Below are positions 50,900 to 62,770 of a stretch of 64,000 bases of DNA, in pieces (the first letter of the stretch is position 1; the number at the start of each line of letters is the position of its first letter). Source of the stretch: Gnetum montanum (Eukaryota; Streptophyta; Gnetopsida; Gnetales; Gnetaceae); contig MNCI01001868.1 of assembly GCA_015680685.1 (NCBI GenBank), positions 636,513 to 700,512 of the forward strand, written 5' to 3'. Under the pieces are notes generated by a model that made no database searches, was not told the origin of the DNA, and saw nothing but the letters and a program-made list of their open reading frames with translations. The position numbers and the translations under genes were made by a program.

Positions 50900-52967
50900 T
50901 TTGCGGATGTATGACCCACAACTACACCCTTGATCATGATTAGTTATGCATGGATTTGTTTGTCTCTCCATAGTGCTAGATTCATTGTTTCTATTAGGTG
51001 TTGGAGTAACGATGGATGTTGGCCTTTACGTAGGATTAGAGGAAGTTGATTGTGAAAGGAAAGGTGTTGCACTTGATTGGCATTGTGCTGGTTTGGATGA
51101 GTTAGTAGGTTCATGAGTGTTGTGCTTATGTGTGGAAGCCATCCTAAAGAAAGAACATTTCTAAGATTATGATGGGGACCTATTGACATTATCATGTCTA
51201 TGTACATTCGCAATACAAATGACATTCTTTTGTTGATGTTGTGGTGTTGAACTTTCCTGTGTTGCTGGCTGTGACATGTGATGGGATGGAGTATGAGAAT
51301 ATTGAGAATATGATGGAGGGTAAGAGGTGTAAGGTGGTGATCCTTCAAGAGATTTCATGGGTTGATGATACTCAGGAGAGTGGTAGTAGCAATTTTAAGT
51401 AGAGGACGTAGAACTAGTTGGGGAAACAAGTTTTTGAACATAATATCTGTACGGGTTTGGTTGGTAGTAATGGTAGGGTTGGTTTGATGATGGCCTCCCC
51501 CATGATTGTGGGTTTCACCACTATGATTGATGATAGTGTTGAGGCTAGTAAGAAGTCCCACTAGAATAGTACAATTAGTTGTAGGACTGTCTATAATTAC
51601 CTTGTGAGAAAGGTAATTTCCTAGGCGTGTGCTTTTGTATGAACTTGGGATTTAATGCAAAAGACCAATACTCATGTATATGCAACATGACTAGGAAATA
51701 GCCCTTAAGATGGTCATATATGCAGATGTCACATCTGTCATCTTCTTCTATGGTTGAGTCTATACCCTCTTTTTCTTCAGCCATTTTCCTTGTTTGTTGA
51801 TAAGTGTTCCTAGTTGTTTCTTAGTTTTTTTCTCTATTTATTGTGATTGATTGATTGATTTTGAATTATTCTATCCTCTACAATTTTTATGAAAGTTGTA
51901 ACTTTCTCATTTATCCATTCCAGTATCCTATCAAACCTTGCTTCAAGTTCATCGATAGACCTCTATATTGACAAGGTTTGTTGCAAAATCATCTTATTGA
52001 GAACTACCTCTTTTTCCTTATCATAGATGTGGACCTTCTTCTTTTGAAGAGTTGGGTCCTAGTGATATTTCTCAACATTCTCCCATTTACATAGCTCTCC
52101 TTCTTCTTTTACCATACACTCAACTAGCTCTTGGATCTGATGGGTTTGTAGCCCGTATAATTGACCTTGAGCATACATCCCAATGGTCTCCCTCATTGCA
52201 TTATGAAGCCCATATATGATGTGGAAAAGTTGCTCTTTGTTAAAGAAACCATGGCCTAGGCATCTATTTAGTAGAGAATAATATCTATCTAGGGCCATTC
52301 TTGGATTCATTTTCTTAAGTTGGACACCCTCACATAGGTTTGGTACTTCTCGTTAAAGAGTTCCAACNCTATCAAGCCTTTTGATGTGACTTTCCTTATG
52401 ATGCCTGTGGGATATTTTAATTACCTCTATGATCGACATCATGCTCTTAGTGGCCAACAAGGGTTCATCATCATCAAACATGTTGTGGTAAAAATTTCTA
52501 TTTCTATTTGTTTGATTGTGACAATTTTGTCTATGTTCATTTTGATGTCTTTGATTTTTCTTGTGGTTTTGATTTCTATTTTTATTTCGACCCCATAGTA
52601 GAGCTTTGTCCCTACAACTACGTTCATCTTCATCATAACTAGCCATTGAAGAGGAAGAGGAAGATGAGGAACTGGGAAGATTGTCATGGCTTCTATAGTG
52701 TTTCCCATGGTCCATTGATTTATCTTTTCTAGGTTTTGAGGAGGTCCTAGGCCTTGAGGCTTCCCTCTATCTAGGGCTTACTTGATCTCCTCTAGGGTTG
52801 TCTACCTTAGATGACTGTAGTCCTTGAGTGTAGTTAGGATGGTCATGAACATATGAAACCCCTACATGAGGTTGGTCACTTCAATTTTCTTCAACATATA
52901 TCTCGTTAGTTATCTAATGAATGTTCTTTCCATACAATGCATTATTGCTTCCTTGTGAAAGAGACAT
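50900..52967 (-). pseudogene. Broken gag of element C
   Basis: ATG at 52967 (MSLSQGSNNALYG). Then a Ser/Arg/Asn/His-rich N-terminal region with a poly-Ser run (about 52640-52675), then the capsid part: ALDRYYSLLNRCLGHGFF, LFHIIYGLHNAMRETIGM and IQELVECMVKEEGELCKWE. About 50 codons present in B are shortened or missing near 52320-52380, where one ambiguous base also lies. The Cys/His box has lost its last Cys (CDICIYDHLKGYF). The C-terminal region is Pro/His/Gln-rich (51560-50940). Confidence 0.7.
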
Positions 52968-53092
52968 TGTTGTTGGTTTATGATGTGTATGGTTTAATAT
53001 TATTTGAAAGATAAACTGTGAAGGTGTTTATAGTGATCATGTATAATATAACTAATTTAGATAACTAGCACCATCCCTGACAATGACATTAA

Positions 53093-53980
53093 TGATGAGC
53101 GGTGAGGTACCCCTATGCTCAACCATACGAATCACAAGTGTTCACATACTATCAAGTTGAATTCCATGGATGGAACTAGTTGTGCATCTAAATTGTTATG
53201 CCTTGATTGTAGTTTTCTATCTTCCCACTTGGACTAGTGGTAACTTTATCACATATGGTTTAGTCCAAAGTGAGGCATATAATAATTGATGTTGTTCAAC
53301 CCTAAGCTACTCCTAATGATGATAAAGAAATTAATTGTTTAATCTAATTAATAATGGAAAGTAAAGTCTAACTAGCCTATGTGCGATAAGTATCTGTTTC
53401 TAACCTTCTGTACATGCCTTGGACTTCGCGCAACTACCACTGGGGTTACCAAACATACCGTTACTGGGTGTACCAAATGATAACACTACAAGGTTACCAA
53501 GTAGTTACACTTAAGTGCTTGTGATTAGTCATACTTATTTCACTTAATGACAGAAATAATAAAGAGCAATGAATGACAACATTAACTAAGGAAAATAGTA
53601 AATAATTAAGCAATTAACAATACTAAAGCTAAGTGGATGCTATAATGATGGAAGTAATCTCGATCTTTATTATCGAACATGTAACATGTCCAAGTACATC
53701 ACACTTGAATAAGGATGTCATACAATCATGTAACATCACACTTTGAGCATGCACTGAAAACTAACAAAACTTGAAATCTATGAAAATTTCTGCATCTATC
53801 TATCTATCTTCTATCTTCTATATCACAACTATGCACCCAAGTGTGGTATTTATAGGCTAGCATGGAAGGGGTGATATTGGATCCCTAACATCCAAGGTTG
53901 TGTCTTGATATTGAATACCTGACATCATGGCCCCAATATCAGATATTCGATATCATAGCCCTGCAAAATGTAACTCAGCA
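53093..53980 (-). repeat. 5' LTR of element C (888 bp)
   Basis: TGATGAG at 53093 to CTCAGCA at 53980. Minus-strand CTATAAATACC near 53850 and GATATT/GATATC-type boxes at 53875-53965. A (TCTA)n microsatellite at about 53792-53815. Directly left, on the minus strand, CATTGTCAGGGATGGTGCTAG is a decayed primer site comparable to that of element E. Confidence 0.9.
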
Positions 53981-53985
53981 AATTT

Positions 53986-55489
53986 CATTAAATAGATGGT
54001 AAAAAGTTCTTGACAATGACATCTAATCTAGCTTTGAAAAAATTGATTATAGGTTCAAACTATAAAAGGAAATTAAATTTAAACCAAGTGAAGTAGATTT
54101 ACAACTTAAGATAAGGTATCTAACATTAGCTATTTCATAATATCACATGCATCATCATTTGTTCTTCTTATATCTTCATGATGTTGTTCTTCATTGTTTC
54201 CCTTTGGGTGACCAAGTGGAAGATCCCTGCTAGCTTAGAATTATAGAGTAAAGGGAGCCCATCAAGGATGGCAAGCCCATTGGCAAAGGGGATTTTTTGT
54301 ATTCACCATAAGATGTAACCCCACAAAGTTACAATTATGCATTCTTCCTCAAGTTGAGGTAGATGGGTAAAGAACAACAACCATTACACTCATTCCTACA
54401 TGGGCATACTTAATGTAATAGCTATATGCATGATAATGTCTTGTCCCTTGTTAAGGACGGAATTGTATTATTAACAATGTAATTAGAATTTGAAAGAAGG
54501 GATGCCTTATTATGAGGAATCGTAACTATTCATGGTACCCCTTAGAGAAGGGTTTAACTTGTGATATTTAAGGCTAGGCTTAGAGGTTGTATCAGCATGG
54601 AGTTGAAGAGTCAAATTGGCAAGTGACAAGTGTCAGATGAAGTGGGACAAAAAGGGATTGATCACCCCTTCTATTTGATGGCCTAACCATGGTGGCAATG
54701 CTAGATTGCCTATAAGGTCCTAAGTGTCATAGGAAGATAATCCATGATCATTAACAATGTACCCAACCATACCATTAATAAACTTGTTGTTGTTGTTATT
54801 CCTTTGAGTTTTGTGTTTATTCATCATCTTTCTTAAGTTAAGGAAGAGATTTGAATTATTTTTCACATAATACGATGAATTCATGCAATGAACGATCATA
54901 TTCATTGACATTTGAGAATGGAATGTCACATTTGGTATCAAAGAAAACCATGATTCAGAAGCCAAAGTAAAAGAAACATAGAGAAAAATATTATTATTAA
55001 TATAAGAAGGGAATACATTGTGAAGAGGGGATATGAAAAAAGTGGATGTAGAGAAAATCAAGCATCCATTTTAAAACTTAAAGGAGATCTTTGATAACTT
55101 TTGATTGGGCCTCACATTCTTCCTTGGTGGTGTCATCCTTGTCAAGTACATCCTAGCATCTAATCAAATCATCATAGAGTTGCCCAATGTATTTTGTGGC
55201 ACTTTTGATAGTAGCCTTTGCAAGTTTAGATTCTAATAGGTTGACTTGAAAGGTCTATTGTGTTACATCTTTCATTCTAAATATTTCAAAGGAAAGATTC
55301 TTTTATGGTTAACAGAGTCTCCATGGATGGGTCTAGGAAGAGAGGATTTATTCTTGGTAGTTATAACCTACTCTAGAATTAATTAACTACCCTAGAATCC
55401 ATAAAAGGGTCATAGGGGTCAAGGAATTATCACCTTACCTTGTTTCTTTGACTTATGAATGTCTAGAGCCTAGAGAGTGCATTGGAGAA
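53986..55489. other. No gene recognised
   Basis: Ancient target DNA of element C and probable leader of the next gag remnant. Short ORFs such as 54720-55061 (minus) show no family motif. Confidence 0.4.
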
Positions 55490-57060
55490 TGATGGAGTCT
55501 CGAGTCAATGATTGAATGGATATCCTTGAACAATAGATTAATGAAATTAGAGGTGTCTAAGGGGAACTCTATCAATCAAGCCAAGCATTTGGGAAAAATA
55601 TGTTCAAAGAGATTACAAAATTATCCCAAATTTTATAAGGAAAATGGTTAGAAGTTCAAGGGAAGATGGGTTCTTTGGTAGATTCCATCAAGAAATTAAC
55701 TAATCATTTAACCCAATCTCCTAACCAAAACCAATATTCACCAAGAGACCATAATCAAAATCAATTTCCACCTAGGGGTTATCACCAAGATCAATTCCAA
55801 CATCACTAAGATTAGTACTAAGATCAATTTCCCCCTAGGGCTAAGTACCAAGATCAATCTCCATCTATTGGATACTAGGGTACTGACATTCCTTTACAAG
55901 GCCAAAGAATGTCACTTGAAGGTGAGGGTTATTTGAATTTATAAAATTTTCCCAGAGAATCATTAATCCAGGTTCATTCTAAAAAGGTAAAACTTGATCA
56001 TCATGATGAAGCCCTTGGATTTAATGCAAGGCAAAAGATTATCTTGATACCTTGAAGAATTATTTTGATAAATTTATTAAGCCAAGAACATTTAGAAGTA
56101 GTCTCTTTATATTTAAAGGGACTTGCAGCAACATGATGGAATGAACTGAGATCTCAAGACTTGATTACAAATTGACTTAACTTTTATTGAGATTTTGAAT
56201 AAAAGTTTGTACCAAATTCCTTTCTCAAAGAGCATAAGATGCAATTTGATTCATTAATATTGGGTAGATGATCTGTGAAAGACTACTATAAAGAATTTTG
56301 TGACCTCTCCTGGTATGTAAGCCATTGTGATGAGGAAGAGTTAGCCTCAAAGTTCATTGGTGAACTACATATGTAGTTGTATCCCCAGACACATGCACAT
56401 AATTTCCAAATAGTTGATGAAGCCTATACTAAGGATTATGACGAATCAAATCAAGTACAAACTACAACCCTTCGATAAGCAATAGTAGAAGAGAAAACCA
56501 TAAAGAGAACTTGATTTGGATGCTTCGCTTATGGTAAAGATCACTTTAAGATAGATTGTCCAAAATTGCAAGCAAGAATATAAAAAAATAATTAACATAA
56601 GAATAAAAAACCCAATGCAAATGTGGCCAAAGAAAAGAGTCAAACTACTACTATGACCATAGTAAAGAAGATTTCAACATTAGCAAAGTCAAGTTTGAAA
56701 ACAATTTCAATTTACTTTACTCATTTTTGAAGGATTAATTAAGGGTTAAAAGATTAAACTTTTAATTAATAATGGAGCTAGTGATAATTTTATTTCATCA
56801 ACTTTAGTATAGTCATTAAATTTAATCTTACCTTCTAAGAAAGTTAGAATAAAACTTGTAGATGGCATGACAATAAACAAGCATACTAGGTATGAAGAAA
56901 TTACCTTTATTCTTCAAGATATTTTTTTGTTGGTGAATTCTTTGAATTTCAATTACGAGACATTAATGCAATCTTAGGAATGTCTTTTCAGAAAAAAGTT
57001 GATATTGTTGTCCATTTTGAAATCCATTTTTTAAAAGTACCAACCATTTATAGAGTTAGA
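55490..57060 (+). pseudogene. Element G: broken gag-protease remnant
   Basis: From ATG near 55490: a helical N terminus, an Asn/Gln/Pro-rich repeat region (55720-55870), and capsid-like pieces such as KDYYKEFCDLSWYVSHCDEE and ELASKFIGEL. Then a CCHC-like box (CFAYGKDHFKIDC, about 56520-56560) and a retropepsin-like start LINNGASDNFISS (about 56758). The catalytic Asp of the usual DSGA/DNGA is Asn here. Many stops. The trace ends near 57060 before any reverse transcriptase. Confidence 0.6.
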
Positions 57061-57343
57061 TGTTGACCTGTTGGTGATGTCCAAAACTTAAGAAAATGGA
57101 TGAGATAAACCAATAAAGAAACATATTAAGACATAAATTCTTATGATAGCTAGGGACTAGGATAAAGAATTGAGGTTTAAAGTAATTTGATATGTAGGAG
57201 CTAATGCAACAATGCAAAAGTAAAGATCAAAAGTACACTACATAGAGATAACAAAGGAAATACCATTAGTCTATAACTCATCCACAATTGTTCATATAGC
57301 AAACTGTCCATAACTATCTAGAGCAAAAAATTATTTATACTAA

Positions 57344-58111
57344 TTACATCAACCACATATGTGCATAGAACAAAATCACATATGTGAAATCAATCAGAAA
57401 CTTCTCCTCCCTTTTGGACAATAACAAAAAGGATAGATAACTATAACTTCCCCCTTTGACCAGAATGTTGTATAACATAATGAGAGATAAAGTAGAAGCA
57501 TCAGGAGTCATCATGCTTTTCTCAACATGACCTTTGTTAAAGGAAACATCTTTTCCAAACAACACATCACAAAATTCATCATATCCTACAAGTATTATAC
57601 CATTTGTATAGATGTCATTCATGGTATCAATGGTTACCTAGAAAACATTTGCACTAGAGATTCCAAGATTTTCATTCACAATTTAAGGAGAGACCTCAAT
57701 GAGTAAATCCATAACCATGGAAGTGAATGCTCCAACTATAGTATTTGTAATAACAATATTGCAATAGAATTCTCTAATTAAAACTTTAGGAACTAGAAAA
57801 TTCATTGCAATGAAGGATCCCCAATTCAAACCCTTAACGTAATCCATCAAATCAATTTGTCTATGGACAGGAAAAGATAGAGAGTGCTTAGAAATGATGC
57901 TTGTAGTTTGTGTGATTTGAAACCTATGGTGTGTACTTGTATTACAAAATTGGGATGTATAAGTGCGTGGTGTGTTGTTGGAACTTCCTCTAGATTTCTT
58001 TTTTGATGGCACTGTAGATGTTCCAATCTTCTTGTGGACTATTTCTAACAAAATCGTTGCTAATGGTGGAGCCCTATTCATTGTTGTGGAGTCAATTTGA
58101 GAGAATGACAA
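57344..58111 (-). pseudogene. Plant-transposon-like domain ORF beside a Copia-type gag
   Basis: One frame of 255 codons from ATG at 58111 to TAA at 57344, with only two internal stops. Ser/Thr/Lys-rich N terminus, then a domain with GLNWGSFIAMNF, KVLIREFYCN and CDVLFGKDVSF, then TPDASTLSLIMLYNILVKGG and SYLSFLLL. The 'REFY' box and the later LLYxIL-type helix recall the same putative plant transposon protein family as ORF2 of A and B. Sequence similarity to ORF2 is not evident by eye. It lies downstream of the Copia gag (58620-60252), in the same direction. Confidence 0.45.
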
Positions 58112-58179
58112 AGGAAGGAAGGTTTTAACTTTAATTGCAATGAAGGATTAGGAATTTGAATGAAAAAAAAAGAGACATC

Positions 58180-58275
58180 TTTCATACATAATATATGTCT
58201 TTCTTACGCTGCAAGAGAAATCAGATAGACATCTTTTGGAAGATGTCTTCAAGTAGATGTCTTTCTAAGAGTGTT
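58180..58275 (-). promoter_or_regulatory. Cluster of the Copia LTR motif upstream of the domain ORF
   Basis: Contains AGACATCTTTC, ATATGTCTTTC, AGACATCTTTTGGAAGATGT and AGATGTCTTTC within about 95 bp. These match the AGATGTCT motif arrays of the LTRs at 61000-61215 and 61690-61925. It lies 70-165 bp upstream of the ATG at 58111. It may be an internal promoter or a piece of 3' LTR. Confidence 0.4.
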
Positions 58276-58619
58276 TCAACAAGATGGATTTTGGGAAAAA
58301 CTACTAAGGACTATAGTCTTAATAGATGCTTAAGAAAAAAAACTTACCTCTACTTACCTATTATTCTATTGAAATTCAAAGGTACTCGAAGAGCTAGAGA
58401 AGGAGTTTCCTCTTTTTAGGATTCTCTTCTCAACCAAACTTCCTCAATGTCCAAGTCTTGGCTTCCTTTCATGAATTTGAGAGTTTCTTGGTTTTCTTGT
58501 TCCTACCTTTTAATTCTCCATTCTTTCTTAATTCATTTGTTCTTTTGAGTTGATGTCCAATCTCTCCTATCATCCTACAAAGAATTCTTTCTCGATGCAT
58601 TTTGATAAGAACAAGAAGT

Positions 58620-60252
58620 CCTATAATATGACCAACTATTTACATGATAATACTTAAGATTGTAATCTCATTATTTATGCCCTAATTTATGATAATAATA
58701 ACACCTAATTCTCCTATGATAATATGAATGATTTAGTTGATGAAACCTTTTAGGATCATTTTGATGGATAGGAGCATCTTTTGATCTTGATGTAGTAGGA
58801 GTGTCCTTTAGAAGATCATTTAATTGTAGTGGGCTTGTTGATGATGATTGTTCTTGTGTATAGCATCCTAGTCCACTCTTATCATGCGGACTTCTTCCTT
58901 GTCCTAGAACCATATGAAGGAATTCCTTTCCCTTAACTAGCCTTTTATTTACTAATTTGACATATGCAATTTCTACTTTGGCTTATTCATAAGACAAGGT
59001 TAGTTTTTCATTCTCAATCCTTAGGTCTGAGAGTCCCTTAGTACGGTCCAAAATAGTTAAATTCAATAAGGATATTTCCTAATCCATAGTTTTGACTTGT
59101 TTATTTAACTTATTACAAAGATTTTGAACAGACAAAAGCTCATTACAAAATAAATCAAACCTCTCTTCATCATCAAGATCATCATTTGACGAATCAGCAT
59201 CATCATTAGTGTGGAACATGCAAATGAGATGAGAATTTTATGCATTATCCTTCACTTCTTCCTCACTTTGCTTTCCATTTTCTCAACTTGTATAGAAATT
59301 AGTCTTCTTTGCCTCATCATTGGATCTATTCTTGTGCTTCATCCTACTATTGCTGGGACATTCAGAGGCCATTTGGCCTCTTTTGCCAAAAATCCAACAT
59401 TCTATAGAGGAGAAATCCAATTTAGAGTTTAATACATTTTTGCCTCTTTCTTTATCTTTGAAAAGATTGGATCTTTGCTAATTTGACCCCTTGCTTTTCC
59501 TTGCTATTAGTCATTGTAGCTTTCTTGAGAGAAAGCTAATCTCTTCTTCACTACCCTTATCATACTCATTGGGCTCTTTCTCCTTGGAGGTAGTCTTTAG
59601 AGCAATGGACTTTTCTTGGATAGATCCTTTGCTTATGAGGTTCATTTCATAAGCAATGAGAGTGCTTTGAAGCTCTTCAAATTTTAGAGTTGAAAAATAT
59701 TTAATTTCATTCATGGTTGTGACCTTTGGTTTGAACTATAGTTGCAGTGTTCTAATCATTTTAATGATGACATTGCTATCTAGAAAATATTTACCAATAC
59801 CTCTAATGGCTACAACAATATCATTTGCTCTAGAGAAGTAATCTTTTATTTTCTAAGCTTCTCTAATTTTAAGCTTGTTATATTCATTTTCCAAAACTAA
59901 CAATTTAAATTGTTTCATAATAAAGGTTCCTTCATAAATAGCTTCTAATTTTTGCCAAATTCTTTGGCCATACTACAACCTGCTACTCTATTAAACGTAG
60001 ATTTATTCAAAGTGTAATATAAAAAATTTTGGTTTTTGAGTCAAACATAAACTTATCTATCTCCTCTTGTGTCCATTTGTTGTAGAGCTTGATGGATCTA
60101 GTGGAACTATTGATAGGTAGAGTGTAGCCTTCAAGGGTGGGCTCCCAAATTTTGAAATTCATAGATTTGAAGAATCCTTGCATTCTAGCTTTCCAATAGG
60201 TGAAGTCAAATCCATTGGACATGGGTGGCTTTGTGTAAGATGTCCCCTTCAT
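58620..60252 (-). pseudogene. Broken Copia-type gag
   Basis: ATG at 60252: MKGTSYTKPPMSNGFDF then TYWKARMQGFFKSM, the start of the Copia-type gag (UBN2 class). 59714-59511 gives KYFSTLKFEELQSTLIAYEM followed by a Glu/Lys/Ser-rich linker. CWIFGKRGQMASEC near 59380 is a decayed zinc knuckle (His to Gln). A coiled-coil part with DLFCNELLSVQNLCNKLNKQ follows, then a second box CYYYHKLGHK near 58680. Stops and shifts throughout. No integrase or reverse transcriptase follows. Confidence 0.75.
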
Positions 60253-60286
60253 TGTTTACTCTTGAAATTCATGACAAAGAAGAGTA

Positions 60287-60302
60287 CCAAGCTCTAATAC
60301 CA
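60287..60302 (-). promoter_or_regulatory. Primer-binding site, initiator-Met tRNA type
   Basis: TGGTATTAGAGCTTGG on the minus strand, two bases after the LTR end; complementary to the 3' end of plant initiator-Met tRNA, the usual primer of Copia elements. Confidence 0.8.
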
Positions 60303-60304
60303 CT

Positions 60305-61417
60305 TGAGGATCATTGAACTTAGAAGGGGGGTCAGGGGGTGGGGTGGGGGCACGTAAATAAGTTTTCCAAAAAAATTTTGAGACAAAGCACACACACAAA
60401 ATTTAACATGGTTCCCCAACTTTGGTAGTCCACACTTAGAGGATATTTTGCTAGCACAAATCTAGACTTTGTTGCTTTCAAATGTGGTTTGAAGGGTACC
60501 AGATCTTGTATAAGCTTTAAGCTTTGCTCTAGAGTGATTTAATGTCACAAATCTACTCAACCCTGCAAGGTCCCAATAAGCCTAGAAATGTGGTTTCTAG
60601 AATCCCATAACCTTTACAACTTAAGCTTCGCTTTGGAGTATTGTGGTGCTACACCACCACTCAATCCCACAGGATCCTAACAAGCTCAAGTAAGATGCAT
60701 TTCCACAAGAAGCACATCAACCTCATAGGGCAACAAAAGAGAATAAAAATTACAAGGAATAAATGCATCTAAGTTTTCTAATCCTTTTACTTTGAGGCAT
60801 AACTTACTTTGACAAGTTAAAATAGACAAAAGATAGTATAATGAGGAACAATAACAAGAGAATGATGATCACAATGATTGCTTGATAATTACACTTGAAA
60901 GTACATAATTACCTTTCTATTTTCCAAGAATGAAGTCTTCTTATAGCCAATATGTTTTCAAAGCCACCTCAGAATTCATGCAGTAGCTATCTAATAGTCA
61001 TTGGAGATATCTTCTTTGAGGCTAAGACATATTTTTGCATCAGACCTTTGTTCAAGGAGACATATTTTCTTCAAAAAATACATCTTTGTAGAGATGTCTT
61101 TAGGAAGATGTATTTTTCATGAGAAAGATGTCTATTGTTTTTCAAAGGTGTCTTTGTCTAAGCAATCTTCAATTTGGCTAAGACGTCTACTATTTTTTGA
61201 AGATGTCTTTCTAACTTTCCTTTGCACTGGTAATCTTCATTTCTTGTTCTTGCTCTTTGAACATCCACATACTCCACAAGCTCTTGATGATGTTAACTTT
61301 TCTTGTGAGTCCTTGAGTCTTTTGCTCTTGCTCATAATTTGAAGTCCTTGTCAAAGATCTTGTCTTGTCAACACAACACCACGCAAACATTTGTTGACCT
61401 TTTGGTGTGTCAAAACA
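60305..61417 (-). repeat. 5' LTR of the minus Copia-type element
   Basis: On the minus strand starts TGTTTTGACACACC near 61417 and ends CCTCA at 60305 beside the primer site. U3 holds repeated AGATGTCTT-type motifs (61000-61215). R/U5 includes the ACATGGTTCCCCAACTTTGG phrase seen as its complement near 60400. A G/C-rich run (GGGGGGTCAGGGGGTGGGG) lies near 60330-60350. Confidence 0.75.
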
Positions 61418-61439
61418 TTAAGTAAAATGGAATCAAAAG

Positions 61440-62579
61440 TTGTTTGTATGGTTGTGTGGTTGTTGCATTTATAGGACAAAGTACATGGAAAACCAAGATG
61501 AGATGATAAGAAAAGAACTAATGAGCTCAAAGGAAAAGGTCATCCACAAGGTCTCAAGAAAACATGCAAGAATTCAAAGAACATGGACAAAGACCAAATA
61601 AGTTACAAGAAAAGTTAACATCATTTGAGCATGTAGAAGTTCAAGATCATGGACAAGGAACAAAGAAATCAAAATGCAAAAGAAGCAAAGAAAGATGTCT
61701 CCAAAAAATAGTAGATGCCTTGGAAAAATTGAAGGCAACATAGGCAAAGATGTCTTTGCAAAATAGAAGATGTCTTTCATTAAACACAGATGTCTTTCAC
61801 TAGACAAAGACATCTTCCCAAAATAAAGGCTAGTTATATAAAGACGTCTTTCACCAGAGAAAGACATCTTCCCAGAATGGAGGCTAGATGTAGAAAGATG
61901 TCTCAGCCATGAAGAAGACATCTTCCATGATCATTAACTAGTCATTGCATGAGTTCCAAGATGAATTTGGAAACATTGTGTCTAGAATAAGACATCATTC
62001 TTATTGGGAAATGTGCAAGCTTTTATATAATCTTTGTGTAATCGTTTGACAATCATTGTAATCATTGTTTCTCCTTATTATATTATCTTTTGTATGTTGT
62101 AAAGTGAGTAGTACCTCAAGTGCAAGGATCAACAAATTAAGTTACATTCATCCCTTGTAATTGTTGTTCTCTTCTATTTCCCTATGGGGTTGATGTACTT
62201 CTTGCAAAAAGTCATCTTTCTTGAGCTTGTTGGGATCTTGCAGGATTGAGTGTTGGTGTAGCACCACAACATTTCAAAGCAAAACTCAAGTTGTAAAGGT
62301 TGTGGGATCCTAGAAATCACATTATAAGCTTGTCGAGGCCTTGTAGGATTGAGTGGATTCATAACATCGAATCACTCTAGAGTAAAGCTTAGAGCTTATA
62401 CATGGTGTGGTTTCCTTCAAACCATATTTGAGAGCAATAAAGTATAGAGGTGTGCTTGCGAACTATCCTCTGAGTGTGGATTACCCAAGTTGGGGAATCA
62501 CATTAAATTTGATATGTGTGCTCAAAGAATTTTATTTTTGGAAATTTACTCATCCCCCCTATTTAATTTCAATGATCCA
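61440..62579 (+). repeat. LTR of the plus Copia-type element
   Basis: Plus-oriented relative of the LTR at 60305-61417: shared ACAAGAAAAGTTAACATCAT near 61608, ten or so AGATGTCT/AGACATCT motifs (61690-61925), TATATAA near 62015, and the end CAATGATCCA at 62579. The start is estimated from the length of the other copy. Confidence 0.7.
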
Positions 62580-62583
62580 CGGG

Positions 62584-62770
62584 TGGTATCAAAGCTTGGT
62601 ACTATTCTTTGTGATCATCAACTTCAAGAGTGAACAATGAAGGGGACATCTTACATAAAGCCATCCATGTTCGATGAATTTAACTTCACCTACTGGAAAG
62701 CTAGAATGCAAGGATTCTTTGCATCCATGGAGTTTGTGTTGGCACATTTGGCCATTCTATGGAACAATAA
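62584..62770 (+). pseudogene. Primer site and truncated gag start of the plus Copia-type element
   Basis: TGGTATCAAAGCTTGG at 62584-62599 is an initiator-Met primer site. ATG at 62637 opens MKGTSYIKPSMFDEF then TYWKARMQGFFASM, same family as 60252. Similarity stops near 62760, so all but about 45 codons of gag and the rest of the element are lost. Confidence 0.75.

Larger units (their letters stand above)
37167..53980 (-). mobile_element. Element C: LTR retroelement, split by a nested insertion
   Basis: Left terminus TGATGAG at 37167, right terminus CTCAGCA at 53980, flanked by the 5-bp direct repeat AATTT (37162-37166 and 53981-53985). Order on the minus strand: 5' LTR (53093-53980), gag (52967 down to about 50900), spacer, internal promoter (about 49430-49500), shortened ORF2 (about 49340-47779), purine tract, 3' LTR. 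The 3' LTR is cut by the insertion at 37791-47542. No polymerase. ORF2 lacks its N-terminal domain. Confidence 0.85.

Noticed and set aside
54720-55061. 113-codon minus-strand ORF
   Set aside because: Low-complexity Asn/Ser/Ile-rich translation with no recognisable motif or context.
61574-61921. 115-codon minus-strand ORF in the Copia-type LTR
   Set aside because: Created by the AGATGTCT repeats; no protein family features.
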